Of a DNA stretch of 64,000 bases, positions 1 through 8,269 are shown one piece after another. Position numbers and translations under genes: made by a program. Each line of letters begins with the position of its first letter. Position 1 is the first letter of the stretch. The DNA comes from Alcaligenaceae bacterium (lineage in GTDB: Bacteria; Pseudomonadota; Gammaproteobacteria; Burkholderiales; Burkholderiaceae_B). The DNA is taken from NCBI GenBank assembly GCA_013416455.1, contig JACCES010000001.1:558001-622000 (forward strand), in the 5' to 3' direction. The notes beneath the pieces were generated by a model, which was not told the origin of the DNA, did no database searches, and worked only from the letters and a program-made list of their open reading frames with translations.

Positions 1-42
1 CAAAGACCAACCACAAACGATGCATAGACCCCTGAGGAAAAA

Positions 43-819
43 ATGATGAACCAGGTTTCCACGCGGCGGCTCGCCGAATGGCTCGATGGCGCCCTGCAGA
101 CGCCGCGCTTCAAAGACTACTGCCCCAACGGCCTGCAGGTCGAAGGCAGGGACACGATACGACATATTATTACCGGTGTGACCGCCTCGCAGGCGCTGCT
201 TGATGTTGCTGTGCAACAGGATGCCGACGCCATCCTGGTGCACCACGGCTGGTTCTGGAAGAACGAAAGCCCGGTGCTGCGCGGCTCCCGGCGCCGGCGC
301 ATCGCAACGGCATTGCAGCACGGCCTGAACGTCTTCGGCTTCCATCTGCCGCTCGATGCCCATCCCGTATGGGGCAACAATGCCCAGCTGGGCCAGCGCC
401 TGGGCTTCGAGCCCGACCGCGATGCCGACGGCGTGCCGCTCACCTTCGGGCCCGGCGACCTGATCTGGCGCGGCCGCTGCCGGCCCTGCACACTGCAGGA
501 ATTGGGGCGGCACGTGGGCGATGTTCTCGGCCGGCCGGCGCTCACGCTGGGCGACCCGCACAAGCCGGTCGCCACCGTGGCCTGGTGCACCGGCGGCGCG
601 CAGAACATGATGGACGCTGCGATCGAAAGCGGCATGGACGTTTACATCAGCGGGGAAGCGTCGGAACAGAACTTCCACATGGCCAATGAAACCGGCACCG
701 GCTATATCGCGGCCGGCCACCATGCCACCGAACGCTATGGGGTCCAGGCGCTTGGCCAGGCCATTGCCGACGAATTCGGCATCAAGGTGGAATTCGTCGA
801 CCTGGACAACCCTGTGTGA
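43..819 (+). CDS. Nif3-like dinuclear metal-centre protein (YbgI/YqfO family)
   Basis: A 258-residue protein of the NIF3/GTP cyclohydrolase I type 2-like family, conserved toroidal proteins that bind two metal ions and whose cellular role is still poorly defined. The expected metal-ligand blocks are visible: HHGW at residues 67-70, HLPLD at 101-105 and GHHATERYG at 225-233. GEASEQN near 204 is also typical. Length matches the short bacterial form without an inserted PII-like domain. The start is a double ATG (43 or 46) behind a GAGG-containing ribosome site, and either codon is possible. The gene converges on mscL with about 40 bp between. Only 42 bp of upstream sequence are in the window, so its promoter is not visible. 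Probably a cytosolic housekeeping protein; the family call is secure, the function is not. Confidence 0.93.
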   Translation: MMNQVSTRRLAEWLDGALQTPRFKDYCPNGLQVEGRDTIRHIITGVTASQALLDVAVQQDADAILVHHGWFWKNESPVLRGSRRRRIATALQHGLNVFGFHLPLDAHPVWGNNAQLGQRLGFEPDRDADGVPLTFGPGDLIWRGRCRPCTLQELGRHVGDVLGRPALTLGDPHKPVATVAWCTGGAQNMMDAAIESGMDVYISGEASEQNFHMANETGTGYIAAGHHATERYGVQALGQAIADEFGIKVEFVDLDNPV

Positions 820-859
820 GCGATGGACGGCGCCGCCACGGGCGCGCCGCCGCTACATT

Positions 860-1324
860 TCATTGCCTTTTCAGCAAGTCACGGATTTCACGCAACAGGG
901 CGACATCTTCGGGCGTCGGGGCCGGCGCTTCGACAGCCGCCGCCTCTGCTTCGCGCTGGACGCTGCGGCGCGCGGCATTCACCGCCTTCACCAGGCAGAA
1001 GACCACGAAGGCCAGCAGCAGGAAATTGATCAGAATGGTAAGGAAGTTGCCCCAGGACAACACAACGGCGCCCGCGGCGCTCAAAGCTTCGTAGGTATGC
1101 GCGCCCGTATAGCCTTCCGGCAGGCGCAATACCCAGAACTGGTTGGTGAAATCGACTTCGCCCCCTACGATGAAGGCGACCAGCGGCATGATGATGTCCG
1201 CCACAAGGGAATCGATGATCTTGCTGAACGCCGCGCCGATGATGACACCGACGGCCAGATCGATCATGTTGCCCTTCACCGCGAATTCTCTGAATTCGCT
1301 CAAAAAGCCTCGTACTTTGCTCAC
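860..1324 (-). CDS. mscL: Large-conductance mechanosensitive channel MscL
   Basis: A 154-residue inner-membrane channel that opens under hypo-osmotic stress to release solutes. The N-terminal [18 protein letters not shown] amphipathic helix, the first membrane segment ([20 protein letters not shown], the conserved pore-lining helix) and the second segment ([18 protein letters not shown]) are all present. A charged C-terminal helix ending [12 protein letters not shown] follows a Pro/Ala linker. I place the start at a GTG (complement of 1322-1324) because AGGGAG lies about 6 bases upstream. An ATG eight codons earlier (1348) has no such site. The gene is divergent from petA, with the shared promoter region between 1325 and 1449. 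Confidence 0.97.
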   Translation of the reverse strand: MSKVRGFLSEFREFAVKGNMIDLAVGVIIGAAFSKIIDSLVADIIMPLVAFIVGGEVDFTNQFWVLRLPEGYTGAHTYEALSAAGAVVLSWGNFLTILINFLLLAFVVFCLVKAVNAARRSVQREAEAAAVEAPAPTPEDVALLREIRDLLKRQ

Positions 1325-1342
1325 CTGTAGCTCCCTTTGCAA

Positions 1343-1372
1343 TTTCACCCGATATCAGGCAGACGCTATAAT
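1343..1372 (+). promoter_or_regulatory. Candidate sigma70 promoter of petABC
   Basis: A perfect -10 hexamer TATAAT at 1367-1372 lies 18 bp downstream of a weak -35-like TTTCAC (1343-1348), about 78 bp before the chosen petA start. It is the only good -10 box in the mscL/petA intergenic space. The call rests on sequence pattern only. Confidence 0.45.
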
Positions 1373-1449
1373 ACGCGGTTGATACGTAAGTAGACAGCAA
1401 CAAATGCGAACGGTATGCCCGGAGTCCGGGCATGAACAAGGATACTAGA

Positions 1450-2094
1450 ATGAGTCAGATTACGACACAGCTCGATGATTCCGGCATGGTTGACCCCAAC
1501 CAACCGGCCGATCCGTCCCGGCGTACGTGGGTGGGTGTGGCCTGTGCGTTTGGCGGCGTAGCGGGCGCCGCGACTGCTGTTCCCTTCGTAGGTTCGTTTG
1601 CTCCGTCCGAGCGCGCCCGCGCCGCCGGCGCCCCCGTCGAAGTCGACATCTCGACCTTGTCGCCCGGCCAGATGACCACGGTCGAATGGCGCGGCAAGCC
1701 GGTCTGGGTCCTGCGTCGCACCGAAGCACAGCTGGCCGCGCTGCCCAAGCTCGACCCCATGCTGGCCGACCCGCACTCCGACCGTCCTGGCTACACGCCC
1801 CCCTTCGCCAAGAACGAATACCGTTCGCGCAACCCTGAATACTTCGTTGCGGTGGGCATCTGCACCCACCTGGGCTGTTCACCCACGCCCAACCTGGCGG
1901 CCGGCCCCGGCCCCGGCCTGCCGTCCGACTGGCAAGGCGGCTTCTTCTGCCCCTGCCACGGCTCCGCATTCGACCTGGCCGGCCGCGTGTACGCAAACGT
2001 ACCGGCACCCGACAACCTCGAGGTCCCGCCTTACGAGTTTTCCGCCGACGGCAGCCGCATCACTGTTGGTGTCGACGAAAACAACCCGGCCTGA
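1450..2094 (+). CDS. petA: Ubiquinol-cytochrome c reductase iron-sulfur subunit (Rieske protein)
   Basis: A 214-residue Rieske [2Fe-2S] subunit of the cytochrome bc1 complex, which takes electrons from ubiquinol at the Qo site and passes them to cytochrome c1. Cluster box 1 CTHLGC (residues 138-143; ligands C138, H140) and box 2 CPCHGS (167-172; ligands C167, H170) are intact, with C143 and C169 as the disulfide pair. The N-terminus has a twin-arginine-like SRRTWVGV followed by a single hydrophobic anchor (about 27-50), as in Tat-inserted bacterial Rieske proteins. The ATG at 1450 is chosen because AAGGA lies about 8 bases upstream; an in-frame ATG at 1432 is less well placed. First gene of petABC. 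Confidence 0.98.
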   Translation: MSQITTQLDDSGMVDPNQPADPSRRTWVGVACAFGGVAGAATAVPFVGSFAPSERARAAGAPVEVDISTLSPGQMTTVEWRGKPVWVLRRTEAQLAALPKLDPMLADPHSDRPGYTPPFAKNEYRSRNPEYFVAVGICTHLGCSPTPNLAAGPGPGLPSDWQGGFFCPCHGSAFDLAGRVYANVPAPDNLEVPPYEFSADGSRITVGVDENNPA

Positions 2095-2173
2095 AGCCAT
2101 AGCGGGGCGCCCGGCGCGCCCTTCGCACTGAATCCATAAATACGCCACGTATAGTTATAAAAGGAGCCGTTTC

Positions 2174-3562
2174 ATGGCTGGCGAAAAAACCGTCGAAACG
2201 ACAGGACTCTTGGGCTGGATCGACAGGCGCTTCCCCCTGACATCCCTCTTCAAAGAGCACATGTCGGAATACTACGCGCCCAAGAATTTCAATTTCTGGT
2301 ACTTCTTTGGCTCCCTGGCCCTCCTGGTGCTCGTCATCCAGGTCGTCACCGGCATCTTCCTGGTGATGAACTACAAGCCCGACGCCAAGCTGGCATTCGA
2401 CTCCGTCGAATACATCATGCGCGAAGTGCCCTGGGGCTGGCTGATCCGCTACATGCACTCCACCGGCGCCTCCATGTTCTTCGTGGTGGTCTATCTGCAC
2501 ATGCTGCGCGGCCTGTTCTACGGCTCCTACCGCAAACCGCGCGAACTGGTGTGGATCTTCGGTGTCGCGATCTTCCTCTGTCTCATGGCCGAAGCCTTCA
2601 TGGGCTACCTGCTGCCCTGGGGCCAGATGTCCTACTGGGGCGCCCAGGTGATCGTCAACCTGTTCTCCGCCATTCCCTTCATCGGCCCTGAACTGGCCAT
2701 CTGGATCCGCGGCGACTACGTCGTCTCCGACGCCACCCTGAACCGCTTCTTCGCCCTGCACGTCATCGCCGTGCCGCTGGTGCTGATCGGCCTGGTCGTG
2801 GCCCACATCATCGCCCTGCACGAAGTGGGTTCCAACAACCCCGACGGCGTCGAAATCAAAGAAGGCCCCAAAGATGCCAAGGGCCATCCCGTCGACGGCA
2901 TCCCCTTCCATCCCTACTACTCGGTGCACGACATCGTGGGCGTGGCGGGCTTCCTGATCGTGTTCGCGGCCATCGTGTTCTTCGCGCCTGAAATGGGCGG
3001 CTACTTCCTGGAGTTCAACAACTTCATCCCGGCCGACCCGCTCAAGACCCCGCCGCACATTGCTCCGGTGTGGTACTTCACGCCGTTCTATTCCATGCTG
3101 CGCGCCACCACTGCCGACTTCACATGGGTACTGGCTGGCGCATCGCTGCTGGCGGGCATCATTCTCTTCGCCAACGGCAAGCTCAAGGGCGTATGGCGCC
3201 TGGCCATCCCCGCCGCCCTGATCATCCTGGCGATCCTGTTCCGCACCATCGACGCCAAATTCTGGGGTGTGGTCGTGATGGGCGGTTCGGTGGTCCTGCT
3301 CGGCTTCCTGCCCTGGCTCGACTCATCGCCCGTGAAATCCATCCGTTACCGTCCAACCTGGCACAAATACCTGTACGCCGTCTTCATCGTGAACTTCCTG
3401 ATCCTGGGCTACCTGGGCACGCAAGCGCCCAGCCCCGTGTTCAACCTGATGAGTCAGATCGGTACGGTGATCTACCTGGCATTCTTCTTCCTGATGCCTG
3501 TCTGGAGCCGTCTCGGTACGTTCAAGCAGGTGCCTGAACGCATCAATTTCAAAGCCCACTGA
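2174..3562 (+). CDS. petB: Cytochrome b subunit of the bc1 complex
   Basis: A 462-residue polytopic cytochrome b carrying the two b hemes and both quinone sites. The heme-ligand histidines are visible as H95/H109 in the second helix and H196/H211 in the fourth. The second pair is 15 positions apart rather than the 14 of alphaproteobacterial and mitochondrial forms. The Qo-site motif reads PVWY (298-301) instead of the common PEWY, a variant known in some beta/gammaproteobacteria. The C-terminal third has further hydrophobic helices, giving about eight to nine in all. An AAAGGAG-type site precedes the ATG. It lies 79 bp after petA and 26 bp before petC. Confidence 0.98.
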   Translation: MAGEKTVETTGLLGWIDRRFPLTSLFKEHMSEYYAPKNFNFWYFFGSLALLVLVIQVVTGIFLVMNYKPDAKLAFDSVEYIMREVPWGWLIRYMHSTGASMFFVVVYLHMLRGLFYGSYRKPRELVWIFGVAIFLCLMAEAFMGYLLPWGQMSYWGAQVIVNLFSAIPFIGPELAIWIRGDYVVSDATLNRFFALHVIAVPLVLIGLVVAHIIALHEVGSNNPDGVEIKEGPKDAKGHPVDGIPFHPYYSVHDIVGVAGFLIVFAAIVFFAPEMGGYFLEFNNFIPADPLKTPPHIAPVWYFTPFYSMLRATTADFTWVLAGASLLAGIILFANGKLKGVWRLAIPAALIILAILFRTIDAKFWGVVVMGGSVVLLGFLPWLDSSPVKSIRYRPTWHKYLYAVFIVNFLILGYLGTQAPSPVFNLMSQIGTVIYLAFFFLMPVWSRLGTFKQVPERINFKAH

Positions 3563-3588
3563 GGTCACCCATAGGTAACGGAACGATC

Positions 3589-4437
3589 ATGATAAAAAAG
3601 CTGATAGGAACCATTGCTCTGTCGCTGACCTGCGCGGTCTCGTTCGCTGCGGAAAGTGGATACTCCCTGGAAAAGGCCCCCGAGCGCATCAATGACATGG
3701 CCGCCCTGCAGAACGGCGCCAAGCTCTTCGTCAATTACTGTCTGGGCTGCCACAGCGCCAACTCCATGCGGTACAACCGTCTGACGGACATCGGCCTGAC
3801 CGACGAACAGATCAAGAGAAATCTGCTCTTCACCAGCGACAAGGTCGGCGACCTCATGCACATCGCCATGCGCCGGGAAGACGCCACCAAATGGTTCGGC
3901 GCCGCGCCGCCCGACCTCTCGGTCATTGCGCGCGCCAAGTCGATCAACCTGGGCCCCACCGGCGTCGATTACATCTACACCTTCCTGCGCACCTACCACC
4001 GCGATACCTCGCGTCCGGTGGGCTGGGACAACATGGTGTTCCCGAGCGTGGGCATGCCCAACGTCCTGTGGCAGCTGCAAGGCGAACGCGGCATGGAACG
4101 CACCGTCATCGCCCAGGCCGAGCAGGCCGATGGCAGCCTGCAATGGCAGCGCACCGTATCCAAGTACGACGCCCAGGGCTTCTCCGAAATCACGACCGAA
4201 GCGCTGCAGGGCTACACCGGCAGCGCGTCCGACAAGGTGAGATTCATACCCGCCGACGCCAAGGCTTCCGCCAATTTCGACAACCAGGTGGCGGATCTCG
4301 CCAACTTCCTGGGCTGGATGGCCGAACCCGTCCAGCTTGAACGCAAGCGTCTGGGCGTCTGGGTTCTGCTGTTCCTGTTCCTGTTCTTTGGCGTAGCATG
4401 GCGCTTGAACGCCGTCTACTGGAAGGACATCAAGTAA
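3589..4437 (+). CDS. petC: Cytochrome c1 subunit of the bc1 complex
   Basis: A 282-residue membrane-anchored c-type cytochrome that accepts electrons from the Rieske protein. It has an N-terminal signal peptide (about residues 1-20, ending SFAAE), a heme-attachment motif CLGCH at 51-55, and a likely axial Met in SVGMPNVLW. A C-terminal hydrophobic helix (VWVLLFLFLFFGVAW) anchors it, followed by a short positive tail. Length fits the short bacterial form. It is the last gene of petABC; the following 150 bp hold two hairpins (4459-4487 and 4508-4535) that probably end the transcript before sspA. Confidence 0.97.
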   Translation: MIKKLIGTIALSLTCAVSFAAESGYSLEKAPERINDMAALQNGAKLFVNYCLGCHSANSMRYNRLTDIGLTDEQIKRNLLFTSDKVGDLMHIAMRREDATKWFGAAPPDLSVIARAKSINLGPTGVDYIYTFLRTYHRDTSRPVGWDNMVFPSVGMPNVLWQLQGERGMERTVIAQAEQADGSLQWQRTVSKYDAQGFSEITTEALQGYTGSASDKVRFIPADAKASANFDNQVADLANFLGWMAEPVQLERKRLGVWVLLFLFLFFGVAWRLNAVYWKDIK

Positions 4438-4458
4438 GTTCCGCAGGCTGATGCCACA

Positions 4459-4487
4459 CCCGCCCCTTGCCGCATGCCCGGGGCGGG
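4459..4487 (+). terminator. GC-rich hairpin after petC
   Basis: A perfect 8-bp inverted repeat, CCCGCCCC (4459-4466) and GGGGCGGG (4480-4487), with a 13-base loop, 22 bp after the petC stop. There is no U-tract directly behind it, so it may serve more as a 3'-end stabiliser than as a terminator on its own. Confidence 0.5.
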
Positions 4488-4507
4488 ACAGCAGGCACAA
4501 TTGGATG

Positions 4508-4535
4508 AGGCGTATTGACTTACGCCTTTTCCCTT
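4508..4535 (+). terminator. Rho-independent-type terminator before sspA
   Basis: AGGCGTA (4508-4514) pairs with TACGCCT (4521-4527), followed by a pyrimidine and T-rich run. AGGCGTA recurs at about 4551, just upstream of sspA, so the sspA promoter must lie between here and 4594. Confidence 0.6.
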
Positions 4536-4593
4536 TTCTGGAACGCCCAAAAGGCGTACCTTTGTTCTTACCTCTACGATTGGAAACCGCGAC

Positions 4594-5202
4594 ATGATGG
4601 TGCTCTATTCCGGAACGACTTGCCCGTTCTCCCAACGTTGCCGCTTTGTTCTGTTCGAGAAGGGCATGGATTTCGAGATCCGTGACATCGACCTGTACAA
4701 CAAGCCTGAAGACATTGCCGTCATGAACCCGTACGGGCAGGTTCCCATCCTCGTGGAGCGCGATCTGGTGCTTTACGAGTCCAACATCATCAACGAATAC
4801 ATCGACGAGCGCTTCCCGCACCCGCAGCTCATGCCGGCCGACCCGGTCATGCGGGCGCGCACACGGCTCTTCCTGTACAACTTCGAGAAAGAGCTGTTCG
4901 TCCATGTTTCGGTGCTCGAAGAGCGCGGCAGCACCGACACCCGCGCGCAGGACACGGCCCGCCAGAGCATCCGCGACCGTCTGGCGCAGCTGGCGCCGGT
5001 GCTCATCAAGAACAAGTTCATGCTCGGCGAAGAATTCTCCATGCTGGACGTCGCCATCGCCCCCTTGCTGTGGCGTCTGGACCACTACGGCATCGAGCTT
5101 CCCAAGAACGCCGCCCCTCTTCAGAAGTACGCGGAACGCATCTTCTCGCGTCCCGCCTACATCGAAGCGCTGACGCCGTCCGAGAAGGTCATGCGCCGTT
5201 GA
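4594..5202 (+). CDS. sspA: Stringent starvation protein A (GST-fold RNA polymerase-associated regulator)
   Basis: A 202-residue glutathione-S-transferase-fold protein. It has an N-terminal thioredoxin-like domain (MMVLYSGTTCPFSQRCRF at the start, then NPYGQVPILV and YESNIINEYI) and an all-helical C-terminal domain. SspA proteins bind RNA polymerase and adjust transcription in stationary phase rather than acting as GST enzymes. The order petABC-sspA-sspB is the usual one in betaproteobacteria, which supports the name over a generic GST. A double ATG (4594/4597) gives two possible starts. sspB follows 8 bp downstream, so the two are presumably co-transcribed. Confidence 0.93.
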   Translation: MMVLYSGTTCPFSQRCRFVLFEKGMDFEIRDIDLYNKPEDIAVMNPYGQVPILVERDLVLYESNIINEYIDERFPHPQLMPADPVMRARTRLFLYNFEKELFVHVSVLEERGSTDTRAQDTARQSIRDRLAQLAPVLIKNKFMLGEEFSMLDVAIAPLLWRLDHYGIELPKNAAPLQKYAERIFSRPAYIEALTPSEKVMRR

Positions 5203-5210
5203 GCACCATC

Positions 5211-5645
5211 ATGCAAGAATCGTCCACGAAACCCTACCTGATCCGGGCGCTGCATGAATGGTGCACCGACAACGGATACACACCGCATATCGTGGTCACC
5301 GTCGACGAGAACACGGCCGTGCCCCCCGCCCATGTGCATGAAGGCCAGATCACGCTCAATATCGGCACCCTGGCGACGAACCGCCTGGTGCTCGGCAACG
5401 AGTACATCGAGTTCCAGACGCGCTTCGGCGGCGTGACCGAACAGATCTACGTTCCCGTCGCCGCGGTATCGGCCATTTATGCCCGCGAAACCGGTGCGGG
5501 CATGGGTTTCGAAGTCGCCGCCTCTCGCCCCTACCCAGGGTCGGACACCGCCACCGGCGGCAACGAAGCCGCGCCCCCTTCCGAAGGCGGCAAGCCCGAC
5601 GACACCCCGCCGCCGCCCAAACCACGGCTCACGGTGGTCAAGTAA
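5211..5645 (+). CDS. sspB: ClpXP protease specificity-enhancing factor SspB
   Basis: A 144-residue adaptor that delivers ssrA-tagged peptides to ClpXP. The N-terminal substrate-binding domain is recognisable (KPYLIRALHEWCTDNGYTPH, then a beta-rich region with NRLVLGNEYIEFQTRFGG). It is followed by an acidic, Pro/Gly-rich flexible tail (about 105-140) that ends in PRLTVVK, the short basic/hydrophobic ClpX-binding tip typical of SspB. The ATG at 5211 is preferred; a TTG at 5199 in the same frame would overlap the sspA stop. It lies in the sspA operon and ends 36 bp before tRNA-Thr. Confidence 0.94.
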   Translation: MQESSTKPYLIRALHEWCTDNGYTPHIVVTVDENTAVPPAHVHEGQITLNIGTLATNRLVLGNEYIEFQTRFGGVTEQIYVPVAAVSAIYARETGAGMGFEVAASRPYPGSDTATGGNEAAPPSEGGKPDDTPPPPKPRLTVVK

Positions 5646-5681
5646 GCGGCAAAAAAATCAGGTAGAATGTCGCTTCTTTCA

Positions 5682-5757
5682 GCCGGCTTAGCTCAGTTGG
5701 TAGAGCAGCGCACTTGTAATGCGAAGGTCAAGGGTTCGACTCCTTTAGCCGGCACCA
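5682..5757 (+). tRNA. tRNA-Thr (anticodon TGT)
   Basis: A 76-base cloverleaf with CCA encoded. The acceptor stem GCCGGCT pairs with AGCCGGC, the D arm is GCTC...GAGC, the anticodon loop is CTTGTAA (anticodon TGT, decoding ACA), and the T arm contains GGTTCGA. The anticodon stem has one non-canonical end pair. A TAGAAT -10-like box sits at 5663-5668. A strong terminator follows. Confidence 0.97.
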
Positions 5758-5774
5758 ATGGATTCAGGCATTTG

Positions 5775-5800
5775 CGCCACCTTTAACCGGGTGGCGTTTT
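5775..5800 (+). terminator. Rho-independent terminator after tRNA-Thr
   Basis: CGCCACC (5775-5781) pairs with GGTGGCG (5790-5796) across an 8-base loop, followed at once by TTTT and then GCTTTT. It is positioned to end the tRNA transcript. The next 181 bp, up to the VanX-like gene, hold no gene I can support. Confidence 0.85.
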
Positions 5801-5981
5801 GCTTTTCTGGTCTGTACCCTCCATGTACCCCTCGGCCTTCAATCTGGCCGGCATCTGTTCCCGAAGAGAACAACGGGGCGGGGCGTCTTCTGTGTTTTCT
5901 TGATGAACATGCTGGCGCTCCAGCGTATCGGTTTTCGCCTTGGACGACGGCACCCGCTTCTTGACCTCTTTCGATTTCCAG

Positions 5982-6671
5982 CTACTGCGGCAGGAAATCG
6001 AAATATTCTTGCGGGAAGGGTTCGTTTTCCAGAGTGAAGTGCCACCACTCCTTCGGGTAGGGCTTGAAGCCGTGCTTGAGCATCAGCGTTCGCAGCAGCA
6101 GGCGGTTGGCGCGCTGCTGCGCCGTGAGCTCGGGATGCTCGGGCCAGGACTCGACACCAAAGAAATCAAACGCCGACCCCATATCCAGTTGCTCGCCGGT
6201 GTCGAGCGCCGCCAGGGTCAGGTCGACCGTACTGCCGCGGCTGTGGCCCGAACGTTCCGCGATGTAGTCTTCCTTGAACAGATTGCGTTTGTCGACGTCC
6301 GGATAGAATTCGGCCTTGGTTCGGACATCGGCGGGATCCGCCGCCCATTTCACGAAATCGTCGACCGCGCGCTGGGGCCGGTAGGCATCGAAAACCAGCA
6401 GCCCCAGATTGAAAGGTTTCAGGTCGGCCTGCACCCTGGCCAGGGCGTTGGCCGCCGACGTGCTCAGTACCGGCCGGGCACTCTCGTAACCTGCGACCGG
6501 CCGCCCCACGAAGTTGTGGTTGCCCGCATAGCGCAAGTCGACCTTCAGGCCCGGAATGGCGTCGTCAATGTATGTAAAACCCGCAGGAAGAGCGGCATAA
6601 GCCTGAATCGACAGCATGCCGAGAGCCAGACCGGCAAGCAGGATCAGCCGGAACAGAATTCTTGACGCCAT
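5982..6671 (-). CDS. D-alanyl-D-alanine dipeptidase (VanX/DdpX family, M15D)
   Basis: A 229-residue zinc metallopeptidase predicted to cleave D-Ala-D-Ala in the periplasm. It has a cleavable signal peptide (about 1-26, ending AYAALPA). The zinc site is intact: SGHSRGSTVD (141-150; H143, D150) matches SxHxxGxAxD, and EWWH (208-211; E208 catalytic, H211 zinc) matches ExWH. R98 in AYRP is the conserved arginine. No vanH, vanA, ligase or dipeptide transporter lies next to it, so a role in peptidoglycan turnover or D-amino-acid salvage is more likely than glycopeptide resistance. Its start region is followed closely by the end of the next minus-strand gene (stop at 6722), 50 bp away. Confidence 0.93.
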   Translation of the reverse strand: MASRILFRLILLAGLALGMLSIQAYAALPAGFTYIDDAIPGLKVDLRYAGNHNFVGRPVAGYESARPVLSTSAANALARVQADLKPFNLGLLVFDAYRPQRAVDDFVKWAADPADVRTKAEFYPDVDKRNLFKEDYIAERSGHSRGSTVDLTLAALDTGEQLDMGSAFDFFGVESWPEHPELTAQQRANRLLLRTLMLKHGFKPYPKEWWHFTLENEPFPQEYFDFLPQ

Positions 6672-6721
6672 ATGTGCAATATTCCCGATGTATTGTTAAG
6701 AATCGCGTATGCCCGGCAAGC

Positions 6722-8140
6722 TCAGGCGAACACGTCATCCAGCCAGTCGAACAGCACCGCATTCGACAACGGCAGGTTGCCGACTTGGCAATGCATGTCG
6801 GCGCCCTCTTCATGGCGGAAGACGCGTTCCGTCAGCGGGCCGGCAACCTTTTCCCTGAATAGTTGCGCCTGCTTCGCGGGAACCTCTCCTTCCGCTTCGC
6901 CCACCATGACAAGGCAGGGAATCCGGAGCTTCCCGAGATAGTCTCCGGTTTGAAAGGCATCGAGCATGGCCAGCCAATCGTGCAGTGATTCGGTGCCGAA
7001 CCGGTAAAAGGCGATCTTCAGCAAGGCCCGCAAAGAGTCTGGGAGCTCGCTTCTTGGAATTTCAGGCAGCCATTCCAGGCGGAGTTCCGGTGGGTCAGCG
7101 ACCATATTCTTTGGAAAGAAGCCCAGTTGATAGGCCTTGAGATCAATAATAGGGGAATTTGCCGCCAGCGCGCGTATGCGGGGCTCGAAGCACGCCGCCC
7201 GCGTCGCGAAATACCCCCCCAGGCTGATTCCGTATAAGCCAAGGCGCCGCATGTCGACCCCGGGTTGCGATGCCAGCCAGTCGACCACCGTTCGCATGGG
7301 TACTTCCCAGTCGGGGCGGAACTTCAGTTCCGGATGCAGGCGCGTCATGCCCGTTTGTCCCGGGCCATCCAGCACCAGCACGTTGTAGCCGCGCTCCAGC
7401 CCATCGCAGGCCACCTCGAAATACAGCTCTTCCCCGCTTCCATCGAAGCCGGTATTCACGATCAGCGTCTTGCGTGGCTCAAGGCTGGCGTCGGGCCTGA
7501 AAAAGTAAACAGGGATCCCGGCGTTCTCGTAAGGCAGTTCAAGGATTTCCACCGGCGTGGCAAGCAGTTTGGCCGCCTCGACGAAGGCGGCCCGTGACGC
7601 CAGGCCCCACTTCCTGTGCTCATCGGTGTAAGGGTCGCAGAAATATTCAGCCGCCCTGTAATACATGGAAGCCCGCAAGAGGTGTTTGCGGGCGCTGACT
7701 TTGTGCTCTTTCCGCAGGGCATCACGACCCAGCGCCTCCGTCGCTTGCGCAAGATCGGAATGCGCCAGCACCCAGGACTCCGCCGACACGCGCTCTGCAT
7801 GCGCAGCCATGAGCTCTCGCGTATTGGCTGCCGCAAACAGCACTTCACCAATGGCGGCACCTCCGTAGTTGGCCACGCCCATCGCGCGCAGCAACTGGAA
7901 CTCCATTTCCGGATCCTTGAACCCCTGGATTTTCAGGCGGCCGCGTTCGACTCCCCCGGCCCGCCCCGCCACGGCAAGCGGCTGCGTGTGCCCTTGATCA
8001 TCCGGGCTTCCGGCCGCAGCGGGCGGGGCGAGCCGCCCCGTATCCTGGGCCGATGCCCGCAGTCCAAGCGACCATGTCGCTGTCCCCAGCGCGAACGCAC
8101 TGAAGGCGCGGCGCCCGATATTTGCCTCGTCTCTTTCCAT
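6722..8140 (-). CDS. Exported alpha/beta hydrolase (2,6-dihydroxypseudooxynicotine hydrolase/FrsA-like)
   Basis: A 472-residue hydrolase. The N-terminus has a twin-arginine motif (GRRAFSAFALG, R10-R11) and an Ala-rich cleavage region ending ASA, so Tat export is likely. A long helical segment (about 70-190) comes before the alpha/beta core, as in the esterases and C-C hydrolases of the FrsA/DHPON-hydrolase group. The nucleophile elbow GISLGG puts Ser at about 306; LDGPG is the oxyanion-side strand; His about 450 (EGADMH) is the likely catalytic histidine. The start at 8140 has a GGGGGG-rich site upstream. The substrate is unknown. It may be co-transcribed with the VanX-like gene 50 bp downstream. 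Confidence 0.8.
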   Translation of the reverse strand: MERDEANIGRRAFSAFALGTATWSLGLRASAQDTGRLAPPAAAGSPDDQGHTQPLAVAGRAGGVERGRLKIQGFKDPEMEFQLLRAMGVANYGGAAIGEVLFAAANTRELMAAHAERVSAESWVLAHSDLAQATEALGRDALRKEHKVSARKHLLRASMYYRAAEYFCDPYTDEHRKWGLASRAAFVEAAKLLATPVEILELPYENAGIPVYFFRPDASLEPRKTLIVNTGFDGSGEELYFEVACDGLERGYNVLVLDGPGQTGMTRLHPELKFRPDWEVPMRTVVDWLASQPGVDMRRLGLYGISLGGYFATRAACFEPRIRALAANSPIIDLKAYQLGFFPKNMVADPPELRLEWLPEIPRSELPDSLRALLKIAFYRFGTESLHDWLAMLDAFQTGDYLGKLRIPCLVMVGEAEGEVPAKQAQLFREKVAGPLTERVFRHEEGADMHCQVGNLPLSNAVLFDWLDDVFA

Positions 8141-8269
8141 GATGCCCCCCGCATGATGATTGATGCGATCCAGTTGAGCGACGCTGACCAAGGTTCGGCC
8201 CCCTCCGTATCAGGGCTCCCCTGGCTGCGCGGCCCACTCAAGGCCGGCATTCTGCTTTGGGCGGCAGTT

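Noticed and set aside
3565-5085. A 506-codon minus-strand frame opposite petC and sspA
   Set aside because: It crosses two well-identified genes and the two hairpins between them; no recognisable domain.
5801-5981. Possible integrase remnant or attachment scar next to tRNA-Thr
   Set aside because: The tRNA 3' end is not repeated elsewhere in the window as far as I can see, and the short minus-strand frame (Lys/Glu-rich, ending near 5783) shows no tyrosine-recombinase residues. It stays an unexplained 181-bp spacer.
5982-6671. VanX-like gene as a vancomycin-resistance determinant
   Set aside because: No vanH, vanA-type ligase or VanRS-type genes are adjacent, and Gram-negative bacteria commonly use such enzymes for D-Ala-D-Ala recycling.
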